In this document: positions 27,500 to 35,855 of the stretch, piece by piece | Layout of the letters: each line of letters starts with the position of its first letter | Numbering within the stretch: position 1 is the first letter of the stretch | Assembly (NCBI GenBank): GCA_943704415.1 | Contig: CALSCO010000311.1 | Location: forward strand, 1-35,855 | Origin: Parvularia atlantis | Taxonomy: Eukaryota; Opisthokonta; Rotosphaerida | Direction: 5' to 3' | DNA length: 35,855 nucleotides | Notes under the pieces: model-generated | The model's database searches: none | What the model saw: the letters and a program-made list of their open reading frames with translations, nothing else | Told to the model about the DNA's origin: nothing | Position numbers and translations under genes: made by a program

Positions 27500-29762
27500 T
27501 CACTTGCGCCGCTTGCGCGACGGGCCCTCGGCCGCCTCGCCGGACCCTGCGCGCTTCGTCGCCGGCGTGGCGTCCATCGTCGACGCGGTCGCTCGGCGTG
27601 TCGAGCGGCGCGGCGCGGCGTTGTCCAAGTCCATGCCGCTCGCATCCGCCGCGGAGATGGACGCCTGCTTTCGCCCGCGTCCGCGCGACGCCGATGACGG
27701 CGCAGGCGAGGCCGTGGGCGCCGCTGATGCCGTGGACGCCGCGGGTTTGGGCTTCTCGGGCGAGGCCCCCGGACGCAGCACCGAGATCGCCGGGAGCACG
27801 ACCGGGCGCGGCTCACCGTTCTCCGCGGGCGCGGGCGCGGTCGAGAGGGCCTGCGACAGCGTGACCGACCCGAGCTGGCACGCGGCGTCAGGTGCGCAGC
27901 TGCGCGCACAGCACGCGCGCAGAGTGCGCACCTGCATCCACGGGTGCTCCAGCGCCTGCTGCACCGTGAGACGCTTAGCCGGGTCGACGACGATCAGGTT
28001 CTTGATCAAGTCCTTCGCTGCCGCACACCCGGGCTGTTGTGTTAGCACATGCACACGGCAACGCGAGGGCGCACGGCAACGCGAGGGCGCACGCGCACCC
28101 AGCGGGCAGATCGCGTCCCACCACGGTGAGGGAAAGTCAAAGTTGGCCGTCGAGATCTGCTCCATCAGGCTCAGCTTGCGCTCGTCCGAGAACGGCGGGA
28201 AGCCGCAGAGGCTGCAGGCGCCGCCGCGCACTCAGGCGGCACAGCGACAGGACGGGCCTCCGCGCGCGCACATGATGTACAGGATGACGCCGAGCGACCA
28301 CATGTCCACGGCCTTGCTGTAGCCGCCCGTGCCAAACACATCCGGGGCTGTGGCGGCACGCGAGCGCGCGCGTGAGCGACCCGTCCCGCGCATGCACCCG
28401 CGCACGGCCGCACCGAGGTAGTTGGGCGTGCCGCAGACTGTCTTCATGAACGAATGCTCGCCCACGACGCGCGCCAAACCAAAGTCGCTGATCTTGAGCG
28501 GCAGGTTGTCGCTCTTGTCCGCGAGCAGCAGATTCTCCGGCTGCGCACGTCCGGCGCTGAGACGCGCTATGCACGCGCGACGTCGAGACGCACCTTGAGG
28601 TCGCGGTGGACGATGCCACGGTCGTGTAGGTACTGCCGTTGCGCCGGTCAGTCGGCCCCACCGCCGCCCAGCCCACCGCCCCCGCGCACCTTGACGCCGA
28701 GCAGCATCTGGCGGAATAGGCGCCGGCTCTGCTCGTCGTTGAACGAGCCCTTGTCGATGATGCGGTCAAACAGCTCGCCGCCGGCCATCCTGCGCCGCGC
28801 GCGCGGCACGTCAGCGTCGGCGCGCAGGTCGCTGCATGGGCCGCGGCGCGCACAGCTCCAGCACCAGGAACAGCTGCGCCTCCTCGTCAAAGTAGTCGAT
28901 GATGCGCACGAGGTTTGGCTGCGCTCGCTCGCGCGTCAGGGCAGGCTGCAGGCAGGAGCGCACAGCCGCCCGCACGTGTTGCACTTCCATCATGATCCCA
29001 ATCTCGCGCTCGATGCTCTCGAAGAACTTGGGATTGGTCCAGAACTTGGTCTTGTCGATCACTTTGACCGCGACCTTGGCGCCCGTGCGCAGGTCCACGC
29101 CGAGCATGACCTTGGCAAAGTTGCCGCTGCGTTCGGCCCGCATCGGATGCGGTAAGCACCTGCACCCGAACAGCGCGCGCCGCGCACCTGCCCAGCTCCT
29201 TCGTGAGCGCGTAGTGGTCCGCGACCTTCTGCTCGCATCGGCCGCCGCGTCAGCTCCGCGTCTTGTCGCGGCCGCGCCCGCGCGCACCCGCTTGGTCACG
29301 ACGGCCATGTCGCTCCCGCCGAGTTCGCTGCCGTCCTTGCGCTCGTGCCGCGGGTCGTGGAAGACGAAGACTGTTTGCGCGACGACGCGCGGTCAGCCAG
29401 GCGCAAGCAGCAGCAGCCTGGCCGCGCGCACCGACGTCGAGCGCCGCGTCGTCCGCGTCCAGCGGTGCCGTGCCGAGCGCAAACTGGATCTGGTCCAGGT
29501 CATGCAGCGGCACGCGCGCGCCCGCGGCTACGCGCCGCCCGTTGACGTACGTGCCGTGGGTGCTGCCGCTGTCCTCGAGCAGGACGGCGTCGGGCGGGGC
29601 GCAGACGAGGCGGCAGTGCCGGTTGCTGATGCGCTTGCCCTGGATCTTGACGTCGCAGTCGCGGTGCCGCCCGACCACGTACACGTCCTTCACCAGCTCG
29701 ACCGGGCCGTAGCGCGCATTGGACGGCACGAGCCGGCCCCAGGGCGCGGCGGAGGAAGACAT
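27500..29762 (-). CDS. CHK2: Chk2/Rad53-type checkpoint kinase (FHA + Ser/Thr kinase)
   Basis: About twelve small exons. The first encodes an FHA domain, starting at residue 1 (ATG at 29762), with VVGRHRDCDV, ISNRHCRLV and SGSTHGTYVNGRRV, the phosphothreonine-binding core. The kinase domain follows: ELGSGNFAKVMLG (Gly loop), VAVKVIDK (ATP Lys), FFESIEREI (alphaC Glu), LHDRGIVHRDLKPENLLL (catalytic loop), ISDFGLARVVG, CGTPNYLAPDVF, SLGVILYI joined to LCGFPPFSDE, and LIKNLIVVDPAKRLT with ALEHPWMQ. The C-terminal tail of about 110 residues is disordered and ends in a basic SRKRRK nuclear signal, as in Chk2. The protein has a single N-terminal FHA and no obvious SQ/TQ cluster in front of it. This kinase family acts downstream of ATM/ATR in DNA-damage checkpoints. 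Splice joins are by eye; the intron near 28100 is the least certain. Confidence 0.9.
28054..28089 (-). repeat. 18-bp perfect tandem duplication in a Chk2 intron
   Basis: The unit CACGGCAACGCGAGGGCG is present twice head to tail (28054-28071, 28072-28089) inside the intron that interrupts the last kinase subdomains. The duplication lengthens the intron without touching the inferred splice sites. It looks like recent slippage and has no evident function. Confidence 0.85.
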
Positions 29763-29821
29763 CGCGGCCAGATAGCAGGAGTGATTGAACTCAACATACT
29801 GACTACGCCTGCGGATGCGTC

Positions 29822-31109
29822 TCACAACTTGGGCCGCGGCGCCTCGACGGCCGGGCGCGGCGCCTCGACGGCGGACCGCGGCGCGGCGACGGTCGGCGCG
29901 GTCACGCTCACGGTCACAGGCAGGGGGAACGACGAGATCGTCGGCGCGGGCGGCAGCGCCCCCGGCTGCGCGCTCGCGTCGGGCGCAAAATGGCCCATGC
30001 GGTAGATGGGGTGCAGCTGCTGCGCGCTCGACACGTCCTGTTTGCACGCGCGCAGCACCAGCACGATCAGCCTGCCTGCATGCACGCGAAGCAGCAGCGG
30101 CGTCACCTTGGCGTCCGCGAGCTCGCGCAGCAGGCCGTCCGAGATCGAGTAAATCCAGCCGTGCACGCTCAGCGGCTGCCCGCGCTCCCACGCGCCCTGC
30201 ACGATCGTCGTCGACACGACGTTCTGCACCTGCACCGGCCGCCGGCACCTCAGCACAACATACGCGCGGGCAACCCCCGCAGACGCCGCGCCGCACCGAC
30301 TGCATCACATTGAGCTCGCACAGGCGGTTGATGCACGCGTCCTCGTCGTTGATGTTGGCAAACTCGTGCTCGTAGCTGGCGGCCGCGCAGGGTCAGCCTC
30401 CCTCGCCGGGCACGTGCTGCGCGTGGCCACGTGCGCGCACCGCGTGAACGCGTCCTTGATGTGCCGCAGCCAGTTGTCGATCAGGCCAAACTTGGTGTGG
30501 CCAAAGGCGGCCTGCGCGCACGCCGTAAGCGCCGCGCAGCCCCGCGCGCGCCCCGGACGCGCCGCCGCACCCGCACGCCGCCGCAGCCGTAGTGGCCGCA
30601 GACGATGATATGCTCGACCTTGAGCACCTCGACCGCAAACTGCAGCACCGAGAGGCAGTTGAGGTCGCTGTGCACGACCACGTTGGCGATGTTGCGGTGC
30701 ACAAACACCTCGCCAGGCGCGAGGCCCATGAGCACGTTGGCCTGGGGGCGGGCAGCCGCGACACGTCAGCCCGCGTTCCCACGCGCGCACACTGGCCGCG
30801 CACCGGCACGCGGCTGTCGGAGCAGCCGACCCAAAGGTACTTGGGGCTCTGCTGGCGCGAGAGCAGCTCAAAGTAGCTCGGGTTGATCTTCTTGATCGAG
30901 TCGGCCCAGAAGCGGTTCTGCGAGAAGAGCTGCTCGCGGACCTTGACGCTGCGCGCGCTCGGCGCGACCGTGTTGTTGAACGAGACGTGCTTCTGCTGGC
31001 CCTGCTGCTCCTTCTGCTCCTTCTGCGCGCGCGCGCGTCCCCCCGTTGGGCCGCGCACGGACGGCCGTCGCGCACGCACCTCCTTCGCGGCCTTATCGCG
31101 CTGCGCCAT
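29822..31109 (-). CDS. Beta-class carbonic anhydrase
   Basis: About seven exons. The first (31080-31109) encodes [10 protein letters not shown] and is followed by a 57-nt intron (31023-31079). The core has [17 protein letters not shown], the zinc motif CSDSRVP (Cys and the Asp-Arg dyad), [32 protein letters not shown] (zinc His and Cys), [23 protein letters not shown] and the closing [26 protein letters not shown]. It interconverts CO2 and bicarbonate. No targeting peptide is evident, so it is probably cytosolic. A stretch after LLRELADAK (69 nt, no stop, multiple of three) has intron-like ends and may be spliced out or retained. A Pro/Ala tail with a duplicated VEAPRP follows. Chk2 lies downstream on the same strand with only 59 bp between this stop and its ATG. 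Confidence 0.93.
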
Positions 31110-31382
31110 CGCGTCTGCTGCTCACGTGCTTGGGGTAGCTGCGCCGCGACCGTGAGACGGGGCGAGCGGGGGCCCGGCGCGCGCGTTCCCGCCCACAGCA
31201 GCACCACCACCACCCCGCGCCCCCGCGCCGCCACCACGTGCCGCCACCACGCGCCAACGGAGCCGCCTCCCCCCCCCCCAGTCCGGGCCACGCGAACGTC
31301 AATCGTGCCGAAAGCGGCAAAACAGGTTTTCAGTTCGCCTCTGGTGCACAACAGGATTGATGATTGGCCCAGCATCATACAC
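31110..31382. promoter_or_regulatory. Divergent promoter between carbonic anhydrase and SERHL-like genes
   Basis: This is the longest clear promoter interval here (273 bp). It contains two CACGTG boxes (31123-31128 and 31235-31240), an inverted CCAAT box (ATTGG at 31363-31367) about 20 bp before the hydrolase ATG, and polyC and CACC-rich tracts. The CACGTG boxes are nearer the carbonic anhydrase, the CCAAT box nearer the hydrolase. Use of each motif is inferred. Confidence 0.5.
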
Positions 31383-32528
31383 ATGCTGCCCGTGCGACGA
31401 TTCGCGGCGGCGGGCGTAGTCGGGCGCGAGATCGGGTGGTACGTGTGCGGCGGCCGTGAACTAGCGCAGCGGCTGACGGCCCCCTCGACGCGCACAGGAC
31501 GCTCGCCGAGCCGCGGCACCGCGTGCTCGCCGTGCACGGATGGATGGACAACTGCGGCACCTGGGACCGGCTCGTGCCGCTGCTCCCGCGCAACAACCAC
31601 TACGTGCTGATCGACCTGCCAGGCCACGGGCACTCGGCGCACCTGCCGGCGTACCTCTTCCACGACTACGTGCGCGCCATGCACGACGTCGTCCGCGTGC
31701 TCGGCTGGTCGCGCCTGTCACTCATGGGCCACTCGATGGGCGCCGGCGTCGTGTGCGTGCTGCCGGCCGCGCGCCCTGCCGCCTGCTCACGGCGTGCGTG
31801 CTCGCGCACTGCCAGGTCCATGTACGCCGGCACGCTGCCGCACACGATCGACAAGCTCATCCTCATCGAGGGTGGCTCGGCCATCTGCGCGCCCGCCGAC
31901 AAGACCGCCGAGCTCTTCCAGCAGTTCCTTGAGACGCGCCAGGAGCTCCAGGGCAAGCCCGACAAGACCTACATCTCGCGCGACGTCATGCTGGCCAAGC
32001 TGCTCGAGCGGCCGTTCTCGCGGTGCACTTGCGTGCGCGTGTGGTAGTGAGTGCGAGTCGGTGCGCTCACATCGCATCGTTCAGCGAGGCCGCCGAGTGC
32101 CTGCTCGACGCGGGCGTCACGCAGGATGCGAGCGGCGCGCTCATGTTCAGCCACGACCGGCTGCTGCGGTGCCGTCTCGCGCGCCCACGCACACGCACCC
32201 GCGCACTGACCTGCGCCGCACCAGCGCGCCCGGGCCCCTGCGCATGACCGAGGAGCAGACGCTGTCGTTCCACCGGCGCATCGTCTGCCCGACGCTGCTC
32301 ATCACCGCCGAGCACGGCTGGCCGTTCCCAACCGGGTGGTTCGACCGTTGGAAGTCGGCGCTGCGCGGGCCGCTCACACACCACCACGTCCAAGGCGCGT
32401 CCATCGCTCGACCGACGCGCACGCGTGTGAGCACTGAGCACGCGGACGCAGGGCGGCACCATGTCCACCTGGACGCGCCGGACACGATCGCGCCGCTCAT
32501 AAACGCGTTCTTTGCTCAGTCCTCGTAA
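31383..32528 (+). CDS. SERHL-like alpha/beta hydrolase
   Basis: About six exons from ATG 31383 (MLPVRRFAAAGVVGREIGW) to TAA 32526-32528. The second exon restores TLAEPRHRVLAVHGWMDNCGTWDRLVPLLP (oxyanion-hole HGW), DLPGHGHSAHLP and the nucleophile elbow GHSMGAG. After an intron come SMYAGTLPHTIDKLILIEGG, then FSR joined to EAAECLLDAGV, TLLITAEHGWPFP and the final V-x-G-x-HHVHLDAP with the catalytic His. Order and spacing match the serine hydrolase-like proteins SERHL/SERHL2, which are often peroxisomal or vesicular. The C-terminus FAQSS carries no PTS1 signal. Substrate unknown. The last intron (32395-32451, 57 nt) starts with GC. It keeps the frame open if retained, but splicing gives the conserved VQG-RHHVH. 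It is divergent from the carbonic anhydrase and convergent with alpha-actinin (84 bp between stops). Confidence 0.85.
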
Positions 32529-32612
32529 AAAGAACCACACCGCACCCACACCGGCGCAGCTCCGCGCACACAACACACGACAGACGCTCCACGTCCACGC
32601 GCGCGCGTGTCC

Positions 32613-33829
32613 TCAGTGGAACGACTCGGACACGAACTTGGAGAAGTCGACCGAGCCGTCGGCCTTCTTGGGCGCGTTGGCCAGGAGCCACTGGATCTTC
32701 TCGCCCTGGACGTAGGGCAGGAGATCGGCCTCGGTGATCGCGTCCTTGTCCTTGGCCAGCAGCTTGAACGCGGCCGCGACCTGGTCGGGCGTGTCCTTGT
32801 CCTGCCGCGGGCGCCGCGCCGTGTCACGCACGCCACGTCACGTCATCGCGCGCGCGCGCGCGCGAGGACACACCTGCGTGCGCTCGACCAGGAACGAGAC
32901 GTACTCGTCAAACGTCACCGCCGGCTCGCCCTTCTCGTCCACGCTGAACGACTGCATCAGCAGCGCCAGCTCCTGCTCCGACAGGCGCAGGCCGATCGAC
33001 TGCAGCGCCGCCTGGAACTCCTTGCTCTGGAGCCGGCCCGACTTGTCCTTGTCAAACTGGATGAACGAGGTCTTGTACTCCTCCAGCTGTGAGTCGGGGA
33101 TGCGCTGCATCTCGATGATCGAGATCTGCCCGTCGAGGAAGGCCAGCTTGCGCTTGGCGTTGAGCACGAGCTCGTTGTACGTGCTGTTGAGCTCCTCGTA
33201 CGTCAGCGGCGTGTACTCGTTGACCTCGATGCCCGCGTTGTTAATCGCGTCGCTCGTCTGCTGCAGCTCGGACAGGCCAGCCGTGCCCTGCGCCCCGACG
33301 CGTCAGCCGCGCCACCGGGAGGCACCGCCGGCACGCACCTGCTCCAGCGCCGTGATCACGTCCGCCACCGTCGCACGCTGCGCGCGCAGGTCGCCGTTCA
33401 GCGTGTGCATCGTGTTCTTGTAACCGTCCAGCCAGTCTGGCGCGAAGCGCATCAGACACGAACCCGCGCACGCGCTGCACGGCGCAGAACGCACTGTTCA
33501 AGTCGCTGCTCTGCGCCGCAAACTTGCGCTTGAGCTCGTCGTTGGCGGCGAAGACCTGCTCCATTGCCGCCTTGTTGCGCGCCTTCTCCGCGCGGCGCGC
33601 GATCTGGTTGTTGACCAGGATCAGCTTGTTGGCGGCGCTGCGCGACACGCCGCCGGTCAGGCGGGGACGCGCGCCACTCGATCGGCCACACCTGCTCTTC
33701 AGCTCCGAGAAGACCAGCTCGAGCTCGCCCAGAGTGTAGTCCGTGTGCTTGTTGTCGTGCACGTTGTACTCGCGCAGCTTGCGGTCGATCTGCGCCGCGG
33801 CACAACGCCGTCTCAGGCACACACGCGAT

Positions 33830-33864
<35 letters not shown>

Positions 33865-35855
33865 CAAAACGCCACCTCCGCAATCTCGACCAGGCGCGCA
33901 TCGCCCTCGGCCGCCTCGGCCTGCACCGCCGTCACCTGGCGGACCTGGTCCTCCAGGTCGCCCTTCGTGTCCAGGCGGTCGCGCAGGCTCTTGGCCCACG
34001 GCACAAAGCTATTGGCGTGCTGCGCAAACTCGACGCGCAGCGCCTCCTTCTTGCGCTCAAGCTCGGCCAGCTCGGCAGCGAGGCTGCGCGGCGCACCGGG
34101 GCCGCTCAGACTTCGTCACACGCGCGTGGATGACGGGGCGCCGGCCCGCACCGCTCCTTCTCGCGCTTGCGCGCCAGCAGGTTGTCGACCAGCTGGCGCT
34201 TGTTGGCCAGCACGGCGAGGGCCTCGTCAAACAGCAGCGAGAGCTCCTCGATCGTGAACTCAGTGTAGGGGTTGTCGTGGATGCCGGCCTCGATCAGGCG
34301 CGTGTTGGCCTCGCCAAGCTCGCCGAGCTTGGCCGGGCCGGTGCTGGTGAGCTCGGCCTGGGTCGCGTGGCGCGGCAGTGAACACGCGTGCACGGGCGCC
34401 CCACCGGGCGACGCACCTGGCACGCGTCCAGCTGCGTGATCTGGTCCTCGAGCTCGCCCGAGACCATGTTGATCGCGGCCACGTGCTGCGACACCCACTG
34501 CTCGAACGCGTTGGCCAGGCCCGCGAACCAGCGGCGCAGGTTCTCCTTGACGTTCTTGAGGTTGTCGCGCAGCGCGTCGAGGCTGCAACCGTGCGCATCA
34601 GCAGCCCGCCCGCCCGCCCGCCCGCAAAAGGCGCACTACGCACCGGCCCTGCTCGCTCGCGATCAGGCGCAGCCACAGGTCGTTCAGGTCGTTCGGGCTC
34701 AGGCCCGCCGGCGGAACGTAGGGCGGGCGCTGGAAGGCGATAAGCTTGGTCTGCAGGTTGGAGAAGATGCTCTCCGCCTGGACCTTGCACGCCGAGTACT
34801 CGGGCTTCTCGCTCGACTTGTACGAGTAGAAGCCGGCGAGGAGTGCGCGGGCGTTGGCGTAGTCGAGGTCGTTCTCGTCCACCGGCGGGCGGCTCTCGAG
34901 CTCGCCGGCCTTGCCCGTGGCCCACGTGGCCAGCTTCTGCGCCTCGGCCAGGTACTGCGCGATCATCTCGTCGCGCTGCTGCGAGAACGCGAGGAAGTTG
35001 GTCACGCGGCGGCCGGCCGTCTCCTGCTCCGACTGCGCCGCGAAGCGGTGGAAGTACTCGGACACGTACGTCATCACACTCTGCGCGCGGCCGTCGATGT
35101 GAGGCCAGGTCATGCCGCGGCGGGGTCAGGCGCGCACGCGCGCCTGCGCACCTTCTCGTCCGGGCGCTCGACTACGACGTCCTCCACGTCCAGCAGCGCG
35201 GGGATGCCCAGGTCGCGCTCGGCGATCGTGAACGCCGTGCGCAGGACCTCCTCGGCTGACTTGCTCTGCAGGTCGTCGTAGTTGATCAGGTCCGGGCGGT
35301 GCGCGTGGATGAGTGCAGCAAAGGCCAGGCCCGAGCGCCACGACGTTGAAAAGTTCTGCACTTCCACGCCCTTGTAGCCCTTGGTCTTGCGCTGGCACCA
35401 CAGCAGCAGGCCCTCCTTGGCGCTGTGGTCCTCGATGTTGATGCCGCGGATCTGGAAGTCGTGGATGATCGTCCAGATCATGCCTGCGACAACCTGGCTC
35501 AGCGTGCCGGCGGGCGCCACACGCGCCGGCGCGCACCCAGCGTCAGCTTGAGGTTCTTGTCGAGGATGCTGATGGGCTTGACAAAGTGCAGCTTGACGCC
35601 GGCCTGGTCGACCATGTTGACGGCCAGGTTGACGTTGTCCAGCTGGTGCGCGCGCATCTTGGCGTTCTTGTTGAAGCGCGGGATCGGCACCTCGTACAGG
35701 ACGTTGATGAGGATCATCAGGTTGAGGCCGTCCGCGAAGCCGTCCTCCACGTCGGCCATCTCCGCGCCCTTCTTCCTGCGCAGGACGCAGTGGCCACGTG
35801 CGCGCACGCGCGTGTGCGCACCTCTCCATCAGCGACTGCATCTGGTTGCGGAACT
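32613..35855 (-). CDS. ACTN: Alpha-actinin (two CH domains, four spectrin-like repeats, EF hands), 5' partial
   Basis: The gene runs off the right edge; the visible N-terminal part begins FRNQMQSLMER. CH1 has VEDGFADGLNLMILINVLYE and HFVKPISILDKNLKLTLG, CH2 has MIWTIIHDFQI, FSTSWRSGLAFAALIHAHRPDLI and ERDLGIPALLDVEDVV, together forming an actin-binding domain. Four rod segments follow, ending near NDLNDLWLRL, YTEFTIEELSLLF, HTDYTLGELELVF and YTPLTYEELNSTY. The C-terminal calmodulin-like region has one canonical EF hand (DKDKSGRLQSKE), a degenerate second, and the EF3/4 block DKDTPDQVAAAFKLLAKD to VDFSKFVSESFH. Alpha-actinin cross-links actin filaments as an antiparallel dimer. Four rod repeats resemble animal proteins, whereas many fungal ones have fewer. 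One intron in the rod (33437-33485) fits only with a GC donor. Exons are many (about a dozen) and joined by eye. Confidence 0.92.
33832..33861. repeat. (CAG)10 microsatellite in an alpha-actinin intron
   Basis: Ten perfect CAG units (CTG on the gene strand) lie inside the intron between the EIAE and IDRKLREYN exons. The surrounding intron has a normal donor and acceptor, so the repeat is non-coding. A neighbouring GCCC repeat lies in another intron of this gene at about 34605-34623. Confidence 0.9.

Overview
This window is nuclear DNA from a GC-rich (by eye well above 60% G+C), very gene-dense and intron-rich eukaryote. Bacteria are ruled out by spliceosomal introns in nearly every gene and by an S23 ribosomal protein, an importin-7/8, a nuclear pore protein, mitochondrial 2-oxoglutarate dehydrogenase, a U3 snoRNA and a pol III tRNA gene. 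A POM152-type nucleoporin beside a Chk2/Rad53-type kinase, an alpha-actinin, a P5B ATPase and animal- or plant-like glycosyltransferases suggests an early-diverging, chytrid-grade fungus or a close opisthokont relative. That placement is inference, not proof.

Layout, left to right: the last codons of a Rac/Cdc42 GTPase (+); a protein with two UBA-like segments and seven Tudor domains (+); a 13-exon P5B ATPase (-), divergent by 35 bp from RPS23 (+); an 18-exon importin-7/8 (+); a gap of about 550 bp holding a U3 snoRNA gene (-) with its own promoter-like motifs; OGDH E1 (-), divergent from a POM152-like nucleoporin (+); a type II membrane glycosyltransferase of the HRRGD fucosyltransferase class (-), sharing a short promoter with E2F sites with a Cramped-like nuclear protein (+); a membrane-anchored alpha/beta hydrolase (-); tRNA-Ala(CGC) (-); a galectin-domain GT31 galactosyltransferase (+); a Chk2-type kinase (-) and, just upstream on the same strand, a beta-carbonic anhydrase (-); a SERHL-type hydrolase (+); and an alpha-actinin (-) whose 5' end runs off the window.

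Gene order is almost strictly alternating. Most intergenic gaps are 35-270 bp, so promoters are often shared by divergent pairs and 3' ends converge within about 100 bp. Introns are small (about 48-70 nt) with an unusual 5' splice site, GTGCGY, a CTGAC/CTCAC-like branch motif close to the acceptor, and a minority of GC-AG introns. Exon joins below were found by hand from reading frame, splice motifs and recalled family sequences. They are well supported where phases and family motifs agree, but no alignment or transcript data were available. I saw no transposon, virus-like element or CRISPR array. The neighbours form no single pathway; this looks like housekeeping euchromatin.
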